This document shows, in pieces, positions 1-10,592 of a DNA stretch of 64,000 nucleotides (within the stretch, counting starts at the first letter, position 1; each line of letters opens with the position of its first letter). The notes beneath the pieces were generated by a model that ran no database searches, was not told the origin of the DNA, and was given only the letters and a program-made list of their open reading frames with translations. The position numbers and the translations under genes are program-made. The stretch is from positions 14,122,967-14,186,966 of the forward strand of contig CM030706.1 of the NCBI GenBank assembly GCA_017979445.1. The letters run 5' to 3'. This DNA comes from Akebia trifoliata. Its lineage: Eukaryota > Streptophyta > Magnoliopsida > Ranunculales > Lardizabalaceae.

Positions 1-119
1 ACTAAGCTAACCCATGAAAGTCCTCCTAAGTATCGTGCTAAAAATCAAAGAAAGTAATAAAATATGATCAGACAGTAACTCCAGAAGTTCAGAAGGGAAG
101 AAAAAGAAAAGAAAAATGA

Positions 120-410
120 AACCTGCTAGGTTGAAAACCCAAAAGGGCAACTTAGGCAAAACTTAGGGCAAGCTCGCAAGGTTGAAAATCTGAAAGGACA
201 ACCTTGGCAACAATTAAAGCAAAGAAAAGAGAAAAAATGGTAAGCTTGCTAGATCGAAAACCTAAAAAGGTGATCTAGGCAAAAGTTAGAGTATGCTCGC
301 TAGATTGAAAACCTGAAAAGATAATATAGGCAAAACTTAGAACAACCAAAAAATAAAAAAAAATCTTCGTTGAGCGAGAAGCTGAAAAGGTGGTTTGAGC
401 CGAAACATCA
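120..410 (+). repeat. ~62-bp degenerate tandem repeat
   Basis: About five units built on 'gctagattgaaaacctgaa' followed by a purine-rich stretch and 'taggcaaaacttag'. The same repeat is present in opposite orientation at about 14090-14390 in element 2, so it belongs to the family's 3' non-coding region rather than to this copy alone. Confidence 0.75.
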
Positions 411-999
411 GAAGTCCGAATGATCAAGTTTCAATACTCAGTTTGAACCAAATATAGACTCAGTGGATACAAGTATGTCGTCTATAGTTGATCTGAAGAG
501 TTTCATGTCCCTAAGCAAACCGACGGGTAGAAAGAACAAATTCTATAATGAATATCAAAAAAAAATATTTTATTCCAATTTCTTTGAGCCTGACTCAAAA
601 TCTTCAATATAAAAAGTCAAAATTAAAAGTTAAATCTTTATTGCACTTGCGGTAATCAAGGATTTTAAACTTTCATAACAAGGGCACTTCCTTTTTCTAA
701 AGAGTATAGTTTTCCCCCTTATACTAGGGGCATTCATTTTCAAATTATGTTCAATTATCCCCAATGCAATGTTCCCTGTCAAACTAGGACATTTTGGGTC
801 TGAAGCTTGGTTAATTTCAACCCCAGAGGATAAGGTTAACTTTAAATTAAAGATTACCCTCTTGATAGCAATTTTGAAAACTCATAAGATTTAAAGAGAG
901 TTAAAAAATTATCGGACCTTCGTAAAATCCAACTTTTTATAATAAAAGAAAATCAAATGCGAGATTAATCCCCCATTTGTTCCCTCAAAGCTTAGTTCA

Positions 1000-2097
1000 T
1001 TACTCTTTCACTCCGAGCAGGTAGAGTAGAACTTCCCAAAAAAATTAGTTCATTACTCTTTCACCCTGGGTAGGTAGAGTAGGACTCCCCAAAAAAAATT
1101 AGTTCATTACTCTTTCACTCCGAGTAGGTAGAGTAGAACTTCTGAAAAAAAATTAATTCATTACTCTTTCACCTTGGGCAGGTAGAGTAGGACTCTCAAA
1201 AAAATTAGTTTATTACTCTTTCACTTCGAGTAGTAAAGTAGAACTTCCCAAAAGGCTTAGTTAATTACTCTTTCACCCTGAGTAGGTAAAGTAGAACTTC
1301 CCAAAAAAAAATTTAGTTCATTACTCTTTCACCTTTGGCAGGTAGAGTAGGACTCTCAAAAAAATTAGTTCATTACTCTTTCACTCCGAGTAGGTAGAGT
1401 AGAACTTTCCAAAAAAAAATTAGTTCATTACTCTTTCACTCTAGGCAGGTAGAGTAGGACTCCCAAAAAAAATTAGTTCATTACTCTTTCACTCCGAGTA
1501 GGTAGAGTAGAACTTCCCAAAAAAATTAGTTCATTACTCTTTCACCCTGAGTAGGTAGAGTAGGACTCCCAAAAAAAATTAGTTCATTACTCTTTCACTC
1601 CGAGTAGGTAGAGTAGAACTTCCCAAAAAAAAATTAGTTCATTACTCTTTCACCTTCGGCAGGTAGACTAGGACTCCCAAAAAAAAATTAGTTCGTTACT
1701 CTTTCACTCCGAGTAGGTAGAGTAGAACTTCTCAAAAAAATTAATTCATTACTCTTTCACCCTGGGCAGGTAGAGTAGGACTCCCAAAAAATTAGTTTAT
1801 TACTCTTTCACTCCGAGTAGGTAGAGTAGAACTTCCCAAAAAAAAATTAGTTCATTACTCTTTCACCTTCGGCAGGTAGACTAGGACTCCCAAAAAAAAA
1901 TTAGTTCGTTACTCTTTCACTCCGAGTAGGTAGAGTAGAACTTCCCAAAAAAATTAATTCATTACTCTTTTACCCTGGGCAGGTAGAGTAGGACTCCCAA
2001 AAAATTAGTTTATTACTCTTTCACTCCGAGTAGGTAGAGTAGAACTTCCTAAAAAACTAAGTTCATTACTCTTTCACCCAGGGTAGGTAGAGTAGGA
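1000..2097 (+). repeat. Satellite-like array, alternating ~52-bp A/B monomers (higher-order repeat)
   Basis: About 21 units of ~52 bp each begin 'ttagttcattactctttcac' and end in an A-run. Two monomer types alternate: A carries 'tccgagtaggtagagtag' with 'aacttccc'; B carries 'cctgggcaggtagagtag' with 'gactccc'. The basic period is therefore a ~104-bp dimer. A four-unit block at about 1634-1845 is repeated nearly exactly at about 1846-2056, distinguished by 'cttcggcaggtagactagg' and 'gttcgttac'. The array sits between the integrase-distal region and the polypurine tract. Confidence 0.9.
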
Positions 2098-2469
2098 CAT
2101 TCAACTTTTGATTTTTCTCAGATCTTATATTTCTTTGCTCAAACTCAAATTTTTTCTCTGGTTTTGCCCAGATTTCATGTTTTGCTTAGTCACCTTACTC
2201 AGTTTTTTCATAAATGTGCAAAATAGAAGCGCACTTTTTCAAAATTAACATCACACCAATGCACACACGTGCAGTTTTGCTTTAGTCAGGGAGAATTTTT
2301 TAAAATTCAAGAATCTGACACCGCCAGTGAGAGCTCACGCTCAAGGACCTGACATTTTTTTACTTCGGGGAGAACTTTACCCTCAAGGATCCGAACGCCT
2401 CGTCGAATTGCTAAATTAGTCTGCAAAATGAACTGTCACTAACTTTGGCATTCAGATATCGCACTATCT

Positions 2470-2498
2470 ACTAAAATAGATTTGCTATCTATTTTAGT
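2470..2498. other. Perfect 12-bp hairpin just upstream of the polypurine tract
   Basis: ACTAAAATAGAT (2470-2481), loop TTGCT, ATCTATTTTAGT (2487-2498) is a perfect inverted repeat 14 bases before the polypurine tract. The equivalent place in element 2 (about 12207-12245, opposite strand) keeps the 5' arm but has lost part of the 3' arm. Confidence 0.8.
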
Positions 2499-2511
2499 TT
2501 AACCCTCTGCC

Positions 2512-2524
2512 AAAGAGGGGCATC
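2512..2524 (+). promoter_or_regulatory. Polypurine tract (plus-strand primer) of element 1
   Basis: AAAGAGGGG followed by CATC lies immediately before the LTR start TGTAGACACCCC. The same tract occurs before the 3' LTRs of element 2 (opposite strand, about 12180-12193) and element 3 (38261-38272). That is the expected position and composition for the RNase H-resistant primer. Confidence 0.8.
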
Positions 2525-4143
2525 TGTAGACACCCCATTTTTGCATTCAACTGATTAATCAAATTGTCAATCAGATTGCAACGATTCTCAATGATGGATG
2601 TTTATTCCAATGCTATATTTTGTTAGTAGATGTGTTTCAGAAATTCGGATGAGGTATCTCAAACTAACAAAACTGTAGAAACCACACTACGCTAGGAAAA
2701 TATAACTCCAAAAAAACATAGAAATTATCATCTTGCAAACAAAAATAAACTTTACGATAAAAATCACTAAAAATAATCAAATTACAAATTATACCCCTAA
2801 CCTCAAAACATCCCTAAAGCCTACATTACGCTTAGGAAAACCCTTTTAAACACATGAAACAATAAATCGAAACCAAATAAATCATTTCGTCAATTTTTAC
2901 AAAATTTGGCAAAAATTACAAAATGCCCCTCATAAAGTTCACAATCATTTCGCCAAAATTTTTTTCATAAAAGACACAAATCAATATTTCCATTGAATTT
3001 CTTACGAAAAATCGATTCCAAAACATCCTAGAATATCAAAAATCGACTTAAAACGGCAAAAAGTCCTCTCCGAGGGCAAAATAGTAATTTTATAATTTTA
3101 ATAATTAAAAATTAATAAATTAATAAATAAAATATTAAATAATTTAAAGTAAAACATTAATAAAATTAATTTAAAAATCTGAATCAAAAATCGATCAATC
3201 AGGATATCAGGCAAAATTATTGATGGTTGCCCAGATATTTATTAAAGGACCCCTCCATCTGGAGGCTCAATGAATTAAAGATATAATAAAGGGGGGGTTC
3301 TCCGAAAATATATTCTAAGTCAATCAAGTAAGACTAAAGTCAAAATCTTAAAGTCAATCAAATGAGATTAAAAGTCAAAACCCTAATCTAAACTAATCAA
3401 GTCAATCTCATAAGAATAAAGTCAGAACCCTAATTAAAACCCTAATCAAGTCAATCTCATAAGACTAAAGTCAAAATCCTAATTAAAATCCTAAAGGAAA
3501 CCTAATTAAACACTAACTCTACCCAAAATAGTTTATAAATTGAAGCCCCAACACCCTATTTTCATATCAAATAATAAACCCTAAGAGAAGTAGGTCAAAA
3601 AGCTTCCCTAGCCTCCCATAAATCCTAATTTTGAAGCCCCAACTCCTTACCTAACACCCATACTTCAATTTTAGTTCCAAAAACACCTAGAAGTCCTTCA
3701 AAAATACCTAAAAATCCATAAATAAATTCGAAAAATCCAGATCTAAGAAAGATATACCTTACCTTGGAGATTTGAAGTGAATCCAACGACAGAACGAAGT
3801 GAGGAGTACGGTACAAAGAACTATTCTATCAGATCTGAGGGAATAAAATCGTTGTCTTCAGAAAGGTATCTATTTCTTATTATTTTTCATTACTTGGGTC
3901 TTTTAGCAATGTAGTTTATTTGGGAATTAGTAGAGACCGGCGTTTGCCGGGCGGGGTTGGTGCCTAACACTTTCCAACTCCGTAACGTGATCCCCGGACT
4001 TATTTTCTTATTTTTCGTAGATTAGTTTCTTTTATTTTTTAGAGTCAATGTTCGGTTCCTAGATCGTAATAACTAGGTGGCGACTCCCAAACCTCAAAGG
4101 TCAAAAGCGGATCCGCGCATCCCGCGGATCGAGGGCGCTTTCA
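2525..4143 (+). repeat. 3' LTR of element 1 (family A, 1,619 bp)
   Basis: It starts TGTAGACACCCC and ends CGCTTTCA, with TG...CA ends. It aligns throughout with both LTRs of element 2 in inverted orientation. It includes ~35-bp direct repeats of 'aagtcaatcaagtaagac' type (about 3310-3500), a TATA-like TTTATAAATT near 3531, and the conserved 'gtcgccacc' / 'ggatccgcg' region near the 3' end on the opposite strand. A 63-codon antisense ORF (3625-3816) recurs in the 5' LTR of element 2, but I do not treat it as a gene. Confidence 0.9.
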
Positions 4144-6012
4144 ACAAATAAGAAATATTCTTTAAAAATAAATAAGAAATTAACATTATAAAGTTGAGAA
4201 TGGATATGCAGTTTCCTACCATGCAATTGTGGACATGCGGCCTAAAATAAATAATAGTACAGAAAAATAAATAAACATGCACGTCACCTCGTGACAACAG
4301 AAAGTAAATTAACCCTGGATATTCATTCATCAACCCACACATAGCATTATAATGTAAAATGCAGATATCACCCCTCTGGTGTGATTCTTACATTTTACTA
4401 TTTCATCCCCTTTTCCTTTTTTCTGATTTTTGCACATTTCACTTTTTCAAACACACTATTCTTTTTTTGATGTTTATTCACTCAATATAACTTTATTAAA
4501 TATTAAATCATTTTTTCAAACTTTAAAATTTATTTTTATTAGTTAAATTGAAATTTTAGAAAATTTAGATCAAAACGGGGTCCGAGCAGTGCACAAAATC
4601 CAACTGGCAGAAATAACTCGGTGAAATGTCCTACTCACATATAATTTGTCATAAAATATAATTAAATACATCAAATATGAAGGTTCGGACCTGAGTTTGA
4701 AATAATGAAAAGAATTCTATGTTTTTTAAACACATCACAAATTTTCGTTAAAATCCTAAATGTTTTCACAATCTATAGTTATCAATAGAAGTTGAGAGTT
4801 CCTACCAATCTATATGCGATAAGATTGAAGAGTGTGCACAAAAATCAGGATGATTGACATGGAAATCAAGGTGGATCTGACATCGAGACGACTAATTTTT
4901 GAATCAGGCCAGTGGTTTTTTAAGATCTCGATGTCGTCGTCATTTCTCCCTTTTACGACGAAAAACAATTTGGATTCGAAATAGATGAAATTTTGGGTTG
5001 AAGGTTCGAAATCCCTATTATATTTTTGACTATTTTTTGATAAAATAGAAAAAGGAGAAGAGAAAATAAAATAAAATCGATGGGTTTTGTAGAATTTGAT
5101 GTTACGGGCATTTTTTCCTTCTTCGTCGGGCGTCAATGGTGTCTTGTTTGTAACGAATCTATGGGTCAAAGTCGGTTGAAACCAACACGCTAAAAATCAT
5201 ATGGATTGATTGGTTTTGGATGGCTTTAAGGGATGATGAATAGTGAATTTCATTATAAAAAAAATTTATATAAGTTGACGGGACGAAAGCGATATTTTGG
5301 ATATTGTTTCATTTGACGATAACTCAACTGTCCAGACTCCAAAAGTGACGAGTAAATATTATATTTTTTATAATTTTTTGTTTCAGATCTAATGACGTGG
5401 TCATATTCTAAAAATTATCTCTCTAACAAAAATTTACTTTTTCGACCCGGTGGGACCCCAAAATTGACGTTATTTTCGTTTTTTACGATAATTCAACTTT
5501 TAGGGCTCCATAAATTATGAATAAATACTTTATTTTCTATAACTTTTCTTTGTAGATCTAATGGTGTCATCAGATTTTTAAAATTCTTTCTCTAGTAAAA
5601 ATTTATTTTTTTTACCTTTTCCAACTTGAAAATTGAAGATTTTGTAACTTTTCTATTCGGACTCGTATTTGAGTGTGCTTACAGGCTGAAGTATGTTTTT
5701 TAGACATTTTAAATCCAATGGTGAGGTTAGATTTCATTAAAAATGATGAGAATAAAATCCTAAACATTTACTCTAAGTCTCACTTTTAGAATTTTCTTAA
5801 AATTCCACTATTTATTTTTCCTCAATATATGAATAAATTTTACAAGAATCTGCAAAAGTAACAAAGTTTAGATCAGATTGACTTGTATAACCAGATTGTG
5901 ATAGAAGAAAATATTACTAGAAACCTAAAATAGGACTTAACCTAGAAGGTTTGAGGGACCTTGAATCCCTCACAAAAGACACTAGGGACAAATTTCCAAT
6001 TTTTAGAGATGA
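4144..6012. other. AT-rich intergenic sequence with a diverged tandem duplication
   Basis: I recognise no gene here. A 119-codon minus-strand ORF (4810-5169) has no family I know. About 5330-5460 and 5500-5620 are two diverged copies of a block containing 'gataactcaact', a run of 'agtaaatat' type, 'gtttcagatctaatg' and 'ctctaacaaaaattta'. This looks like old repeat sequence. Confidence 0.4.
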
Positions 6013-6420
6013 TTAGGAGGTCCTTGTGTTAGCATTGGGAAGAGATGGTACTAGAGCAACAATTGCACTTTTGGAGGACATCAAGCAGTACCCAGGATGG
6101 TTGGGGATGACATTCAAATTGTATCTAGAAAAGAAGTCATTGGGAGATATCCCCATTTCCTCCACCTTGTCCACCAGAAGATAGAAGTTGCCTAACATTT
6201 GGTTTGGGGCCCGATTTATTTTGCTCAACACCTCCCTGATGAAGGGAGAGAGAGGGAAGCTCGGGGCAACCTTGATTTGGCCGACATAAACCAAGATTTT
6301 TCCCTAGCGACATTCGTCAGAGTTGTTAGAATTTTGGCAAACCTTGACAGACACAAAAGTGGGAATAAAAAATTTCCTATGAAGTTTTGTAATGTTGATG
6401 GCCATTGAAAAATGCAAAAT
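6013..6420 (-). pseudogene. Relic of a 'putative gypsy-type transposon' domain protein
   Basis: A 93-codon minus-strand ORF (6013-6294) includes FPLSPFIREVLSKINRAPNQ, then a short Leu/Val-rich stretch and NDFFSRYNLNVIPNHPGY. This pattern resembles the N-terminal part of plant proteins labelled 'putative gypsy type transposon' (PF04195). The reading breaks at both ends and no polymerase domain is nearby, so it is a fragment. About 7300-7350 has 'cttgagcgtcg' and 'gcaggtacca', like LTR ends that can accompany such proteins, but the link is weak. Confidence 0.35.
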
Positions 6421-8064
6421 CACAAAGGATTAAAAGGTAAGAAGAAAGAAGATTACCTTAGTTTGAGAAAGGTAAAAATGGTTGGAAGGCTGAAAAAACT
6501 TTAAAGGAACAAAGAGATGAAGTTATAGAGACAAAAACATAATAGAAAGAAAAAGTAGTAAAAGTCCCCTATTTATAAGAGAGTAAAAAAGAAGACGTGT
6601 GCCTAAGGAGGATAGCCCCTTCAAGCCTAACCGTTGCAACTGTTGAGGTTAGTGAAAATGTTAGTGGGGCACGTAGACAACTACAGATGAGAGATGATTC
6701 ATCTCAGCCATCTAAAAAAGATTTAAAACGTCGTCGCATTTAATATGTTGATATATTCATGACAAAGGTAATGATAGAAGATCTTAGCAGTCAACCAAAA
6801 GAGAGATACGTTTCTTGAGAATACGGAGGAACTTTGTGTTTCCTTGAGAATGGGTAATTGTAGAGGATAATTATAGTGCAATATCCTAACCGTACGCGTG
6901 TCCAAGCTGGTTAAGTGGTACTATGTGTAAGTCAATATTTCCAACCCTGCCCAAAAGTATGACAAACCAAGATAGAGGTGTCTAACCTAATTGGTAGGGC
7001 AAGGTAGCATTAGTAAAGACCTAACCTGCCTGGCAAAACATACCTGGTTTGAGTATTTGCATAATCCTGATTTATGCGTATCAAGTCCAGAGATCTTGAA
7101 GGAGATCTCTCTAGAATCATGGACTCAATCTCAGAGATCCCAATTTTTTTTAGGATCCTTCTAATTAGGGGATTCTTCATGATCACATCTTAATGGAAGG
7201 GGAAACCTTGATTCGAATAGAGGATTTATAAATGAAGGAATTAACAAAGGCTAAGGGTCTTTTTTGGGTCGATTGAGGCGAGCGAGAGTTCTTATTATTA
7301 TTCTTATGCAATTCTAACTTGAGCGTCGAAAATTATTGGCAGGTACCACACCAGTACTGACAGGAGGGACGAGGGGGCAACTTCATATCAGTAGGGTAGA
7401 ATGTATCAAAGCTTCACCAGAGTCCATCCCTACAATTATAATTATTTATTTATTTTATTATTTTTATTATATTTCTTCTCTTATTACTATAATAAAATAG
7501 TAATATATATTTTATGATTATGATTAATTATTTTTAGGTTTATTTTTATTATAATTATTTATTTATTGTATTTTCTTTTCTCATTACTATGATGAAATAC
7601 TAACATATGTTTTATTAATATTAATATTGTTATTATTATTTAGTTTTAAATTTGTTATTATTTATTTTATTTTCTCATTATCATAATAGAAAAAAAAAAG
7701 GAGATGAGATCAGAGTTGTTTTTTGCTCACAAACTCCTCAATTCTTGCCACGTCAAGCTCAAATATGCAAGGGTAGTTTTGTAACTAAGGCTTACTTGGT
7801 ACATTACAAATCATTTGCATTTGTAAAAGATTTGCACTACAAATAACTTGCAAAGAAAAAGTTAACTAATGCTTGGTATCCAGTTGGAAATCTATTGTAA
7901 AATCATTTCATTTTCTTCACTTATTTTCTAATGCAAAACTTTTGTAATGGTTACTTATTAAAATAAATTTTAACTCATTCAATCTAATCAAATAAAATGC
8001 TCAAATTAAATACCCTCAATGACATTAATGTGTATGTGTATATGAATTTACGAAAACACCCACA
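6421..8064. other. AT-rich sequence without a recognisable gene
   Basis: Nothing coding is recognised. About 7440-7690 is a low-complexity block in which a ~120-bp unit ('ttctcattactatgatgaaatac' type) is repeated about two to three times. About 7790-7960 holds 'acaaatcatttgcatttg' type sequence. Similar sequence occurs in the small MITE at 56493-56908, so this may be a decayed relative of it. Confidence 0.4.
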
Positions 8065-8495
8065 CACTACAACATTTTCGATTTACAGCAACGGATTTTT
8101 TCGCCGCTACAAGGGATTTTTTCTATTGGTAAAAGCTATTGCGGTGATGAGCAGTGGAATTGAGATCCGACAGTGTTGCCTCGGTCGCTAAATGTAGCAA
8201 CGGATACCTTATTCCACTGTTATAGGTAACACCTATAACGGCGCATATTAATATCCACTGCAATAGTTTATTTTCATAACAAACGCAATGTAATACATAT
8301 AGCGGCGGATATTAATATCCGCTACAATAGATCATTTAAAAATATATATATATATATATATAACACCTATAGCGGCGGATATTAATATCCGTTGCAAATA
8401 GATCATTTAATATATATATATATGTATGTATAACACATATAACGACAGATATTAATATCCGCTGCAATAGGTCATTTATATATATATATTACATT
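8065..8495. repeat. Left terminus and subterminal palindromic repeats of the CACTA candidate
   Basis: After the terminal CACTACAACATTTT come 'agcaacggattttttcgccgctac' type inverted motifs. Four tandem units then follow, built around a near-palindrome beginning TATAGCGGCGGATATT (about 8231-8266, 8297-8330, 8363-8398, 8433-8470). The second unit contains a perfect 18-bp palindrome GCGGATATTAATATCCGC at 8305-8322. Units are separated by 'agatcattta' and (TA)n runs. Inverted cGACGGAT/ATCCGTCg-like motifs are characteristic of plant CACTA and CACTA-MITE subterminal regions. Confidence 0.7.
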
Positions 8496-9182
8496 TAACC
8501 TATGTCCTCCAACCTGCATACATTGAAAGCAAATATACAATAAACAACACCATATGAAACGTGGAAATGAATATTAACAACGTTCTATTTCCTATGAGTA
8601 GAAGTGAATGAATATTAGCATGCTTATTTAATCATCAAATTGATTAGTATTTATGGTTCCAATAACATAAAGTCATTGAACAGAAAGTCATTGGTGTAAT
8701 ATAAAGATAAAGTTGTATTCCTCTCCATATACCAAACTTGGAAAAATTTTCAGATTTGACATCTATCTTTGCTATTGAAATTGTGAAATCTAGTTATAAA
8801 GATGACTTCCAAGGCATTCTCATGTAAGAGCAGAATCAAATACATGAGTGAGATCTTCACAACAATGGAATTTAATGAATTCAAGAAACAAAACAATATA
8901 TAATGATTTACGTCTACAACAAAAATGGAAATTCGGGCAATATGGGACTGGCTTAATTAGGTGAAGGTTGCCCTTTACTCGAGTCGCTTGTTTCAATGAT
9001 AAAACAATGAATAAAGAAATTTCATAAATAATTTATGAGCAAAAAATTCTGATTATAAACATTTTTTAGTCAATTTGGTAGAGATGCTCACACAACTTTC
9101 CAAGTCTTCACAAGTCCTAGAGTAAAAGGGATGTCCCATCGAGTTTATTCTCAAAGTCAAACAAATAAAAATAGTCACTTAC
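8496..9182. other. No recognised gene
   Basis: AT-rich sequence inside the CACTA candidate. I see no family-assignable exon. A possible minus-strand acceptor-like 'tctag' near 9115-9120 is followed by a short open stretch I cannot identify. Confidence 0.3.
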
Positions 9183-9243
9183 AATTAATTATAAACACTT
9201 CAAGTATCGTCTCTGGGGGAGGCAGTGTGGCAAGTTTCGAATC
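9183..9243 (-). pseudogene. Unidentified exon-like segment B
   Basis: On the minus strand 'ttgcag' is followed by a 61-nt open segment beginning DSKLATLPPPETILE and then by the consensus donor GTAAGT. Together with segment A (9429-9500), also bounded by consensus splice sites and in the same orientation, it looks like the next exon of one gene. I do not recognise the protein. It lies in line with the other minus-strand gene fragments of the CACTA candidate. Confidence 0.45.
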
Positions 9244-9428
9244 CTGCAATGAGCAACAAGAAGTACTCGACTGTTAAAATTCGCTTTGAGCAAAGATTTA
9301 TATGGAAAACAAAATAAACAAATAGCTAAACAAGACAGCATCTGGGAAATCTAGATGACAAAAACTGACAAGCTTAACTACAGGTCATGGATTACACAGC
9401 AAAACCATGAACATTAAACAAGTTTTAC

Positions 9429-9500
9429 CTCACGGTGGTGATAGTTTGGGCCAAGAAGCTGATTAGAATAAAATGTGATAATTCGGAGAGTTTGAGAAGC
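9429..9500 (-). pseudogene. Unidentified exon-like segment A
   Basis: On the minus strand 'tttcctgtag' is followed by exactly 72 nt (24 codons, no stop) and then GTAAAA. The peptide includes RIITFYSNQLLGPNYHHRE. Sharp acceptor and donor signals and an open frame suggest a captured exon. The source gene is unknown to me. It is followed, in the direction of transcription, by segment B. Confidence 0.5.
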
Positions 9501-10587
9501 CTACAGGAAACACAATTATCATAAAAGGACCTGTTAGACTGACGTTGAAGACAAAGGTGGGAGCATATATTTGCAATACAAATCTCAAATTTGTCTTACA
9601 AATAACACGACCAGATAGATCGATCACTATGGATAAGGGCCAAAAACATTAAATTCATTTCAGTGACTATATTTGGCTGAAATGTTTAAATATATTTTAT
9701 TAACTACATGTATAACTTGATGCAATTTTATCTATCAATTTGCATTTCCTCTATATTACTCTATTATCTATTATTATTTACAACAAAGAATATATCATTC
9801 TACTATAACATACTTGTATGGATGAGTTTGTATATTAAGTTTTTTAAGGATACCATGTCTAAGATCTTGTATCCAATCTTGATAATAACAAGCATGTCCA
9901 TGTCAAAATTGCATACCATAAAACTAGAGAGCTTCTATTGCCACAACAATTTTTAGTAAGAGCACCCCAAGATGTGTGCTAATTCTTTGATGGTATCATA
10001 TGAATTTTTTGTGTTATTATTAGTAAAAGTTGGTGTGGCAACAGAATATATCTAAAACTAACTCTTGCAAGAAATTGAATAGCAGAGAGCAACATTATTC
10101 GAAAGAAATCTTATGTGACAAAAAAATAATCTAATGCAACTATCTTCATACCTCAAATAGAATAACCCCAAGACAGTATATATTTGATGAAAATGTGGAA
10201 CTCCTCTAATTACTTTGAAGAATAAATAGGCGAAAGGTCCACTGTAACATAACATAAACCATATTAGAATAAGTATATATTCTAAAGAAGATGTGCATTT
10301 TTTATTTTACATTTTTGGATAAGTAAAGGTGAAGTTGGTTCAAGGGGGCAAGGGGGGATTTGAACCTAGTGTGTGGGAACAACATTCTACATGTGACTAC
10401 AGGGCAAACTTAAAATATACTTTTGTCATTCTCAACTTAAATAAATGAATCATGTAGACACATTGCCTTAGCTTAACATAAAAAACTCCCAGTCTTTCAA
10501 ACAAGAATACCACTTACATTAAGTGGCTACACATAACAAGTCAGGTGACTTCAAAATGAGTTCATGACTTAAATCTAGAACTCATAT
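9501..10587. other. No recognised gene
   Basis: AT-rich sequence between exon-like segment A and the left TSD of element 2. Short ORFs only (9708-9956 on +, 10058-10255 on -), without recognisable motifs. Confidence 0.35.
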
Positions 10588-10592
10588 CTAAC
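10588..10592. repeat. Target-site duplication of element 2, left copy (CTAAC)
   Basis: CTAAC at 10588-10592 directly precedes the LTR end TGAAAGCG and matches CTAAC at 21543-21547 directly after the other LTR end. Five bases is the usual Ty3/gypsy TSD length. Confidence 0.9.

Larger units (their letters stand above)
1..4143 (+). mobile_element. Tat-lineage Ty3/gypsy LTR retrotransposon, family A, 3' part only (element 1)
   Basis: This is the 3' end of a long LTR retrotransposon whose 5' part lies left of the window. The first ~500 bases match, as reverse complement, the region 3' of the integrase in the full family A element at 10593-21542 (compare 14090-14520). It contains a ~62-bp tandem repeat (about 120-410), a ~52-bp satellite-like array (about 1000-2097), a polypurine tract and one complete LTR. 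No coding domain is inside the window. The Tat assignment is inferred from the related element. The host sequence resumes at 4144 with acaaa, but the matching 5' TSD is outside the window. Confidence 0.85.

Noticed and set aside
1000..2097. CRISPR-like regular array
   Set aside because: Units are contiguous with no unique spacers, and the DNA is a plant retrotransposon.
3625..3816. 63-codon antisense ORF in the LTR, also at 20255-20446
   Set aside because: Present because the LTRs are homologous. It is broken in the third family A LTR (about 10930-11090), and no motif was recognised.
4810..5169. 119-codon minus-strand ORF
   Set aside because: No recognisable motif, AT-driven composition, no splice or promoter context.
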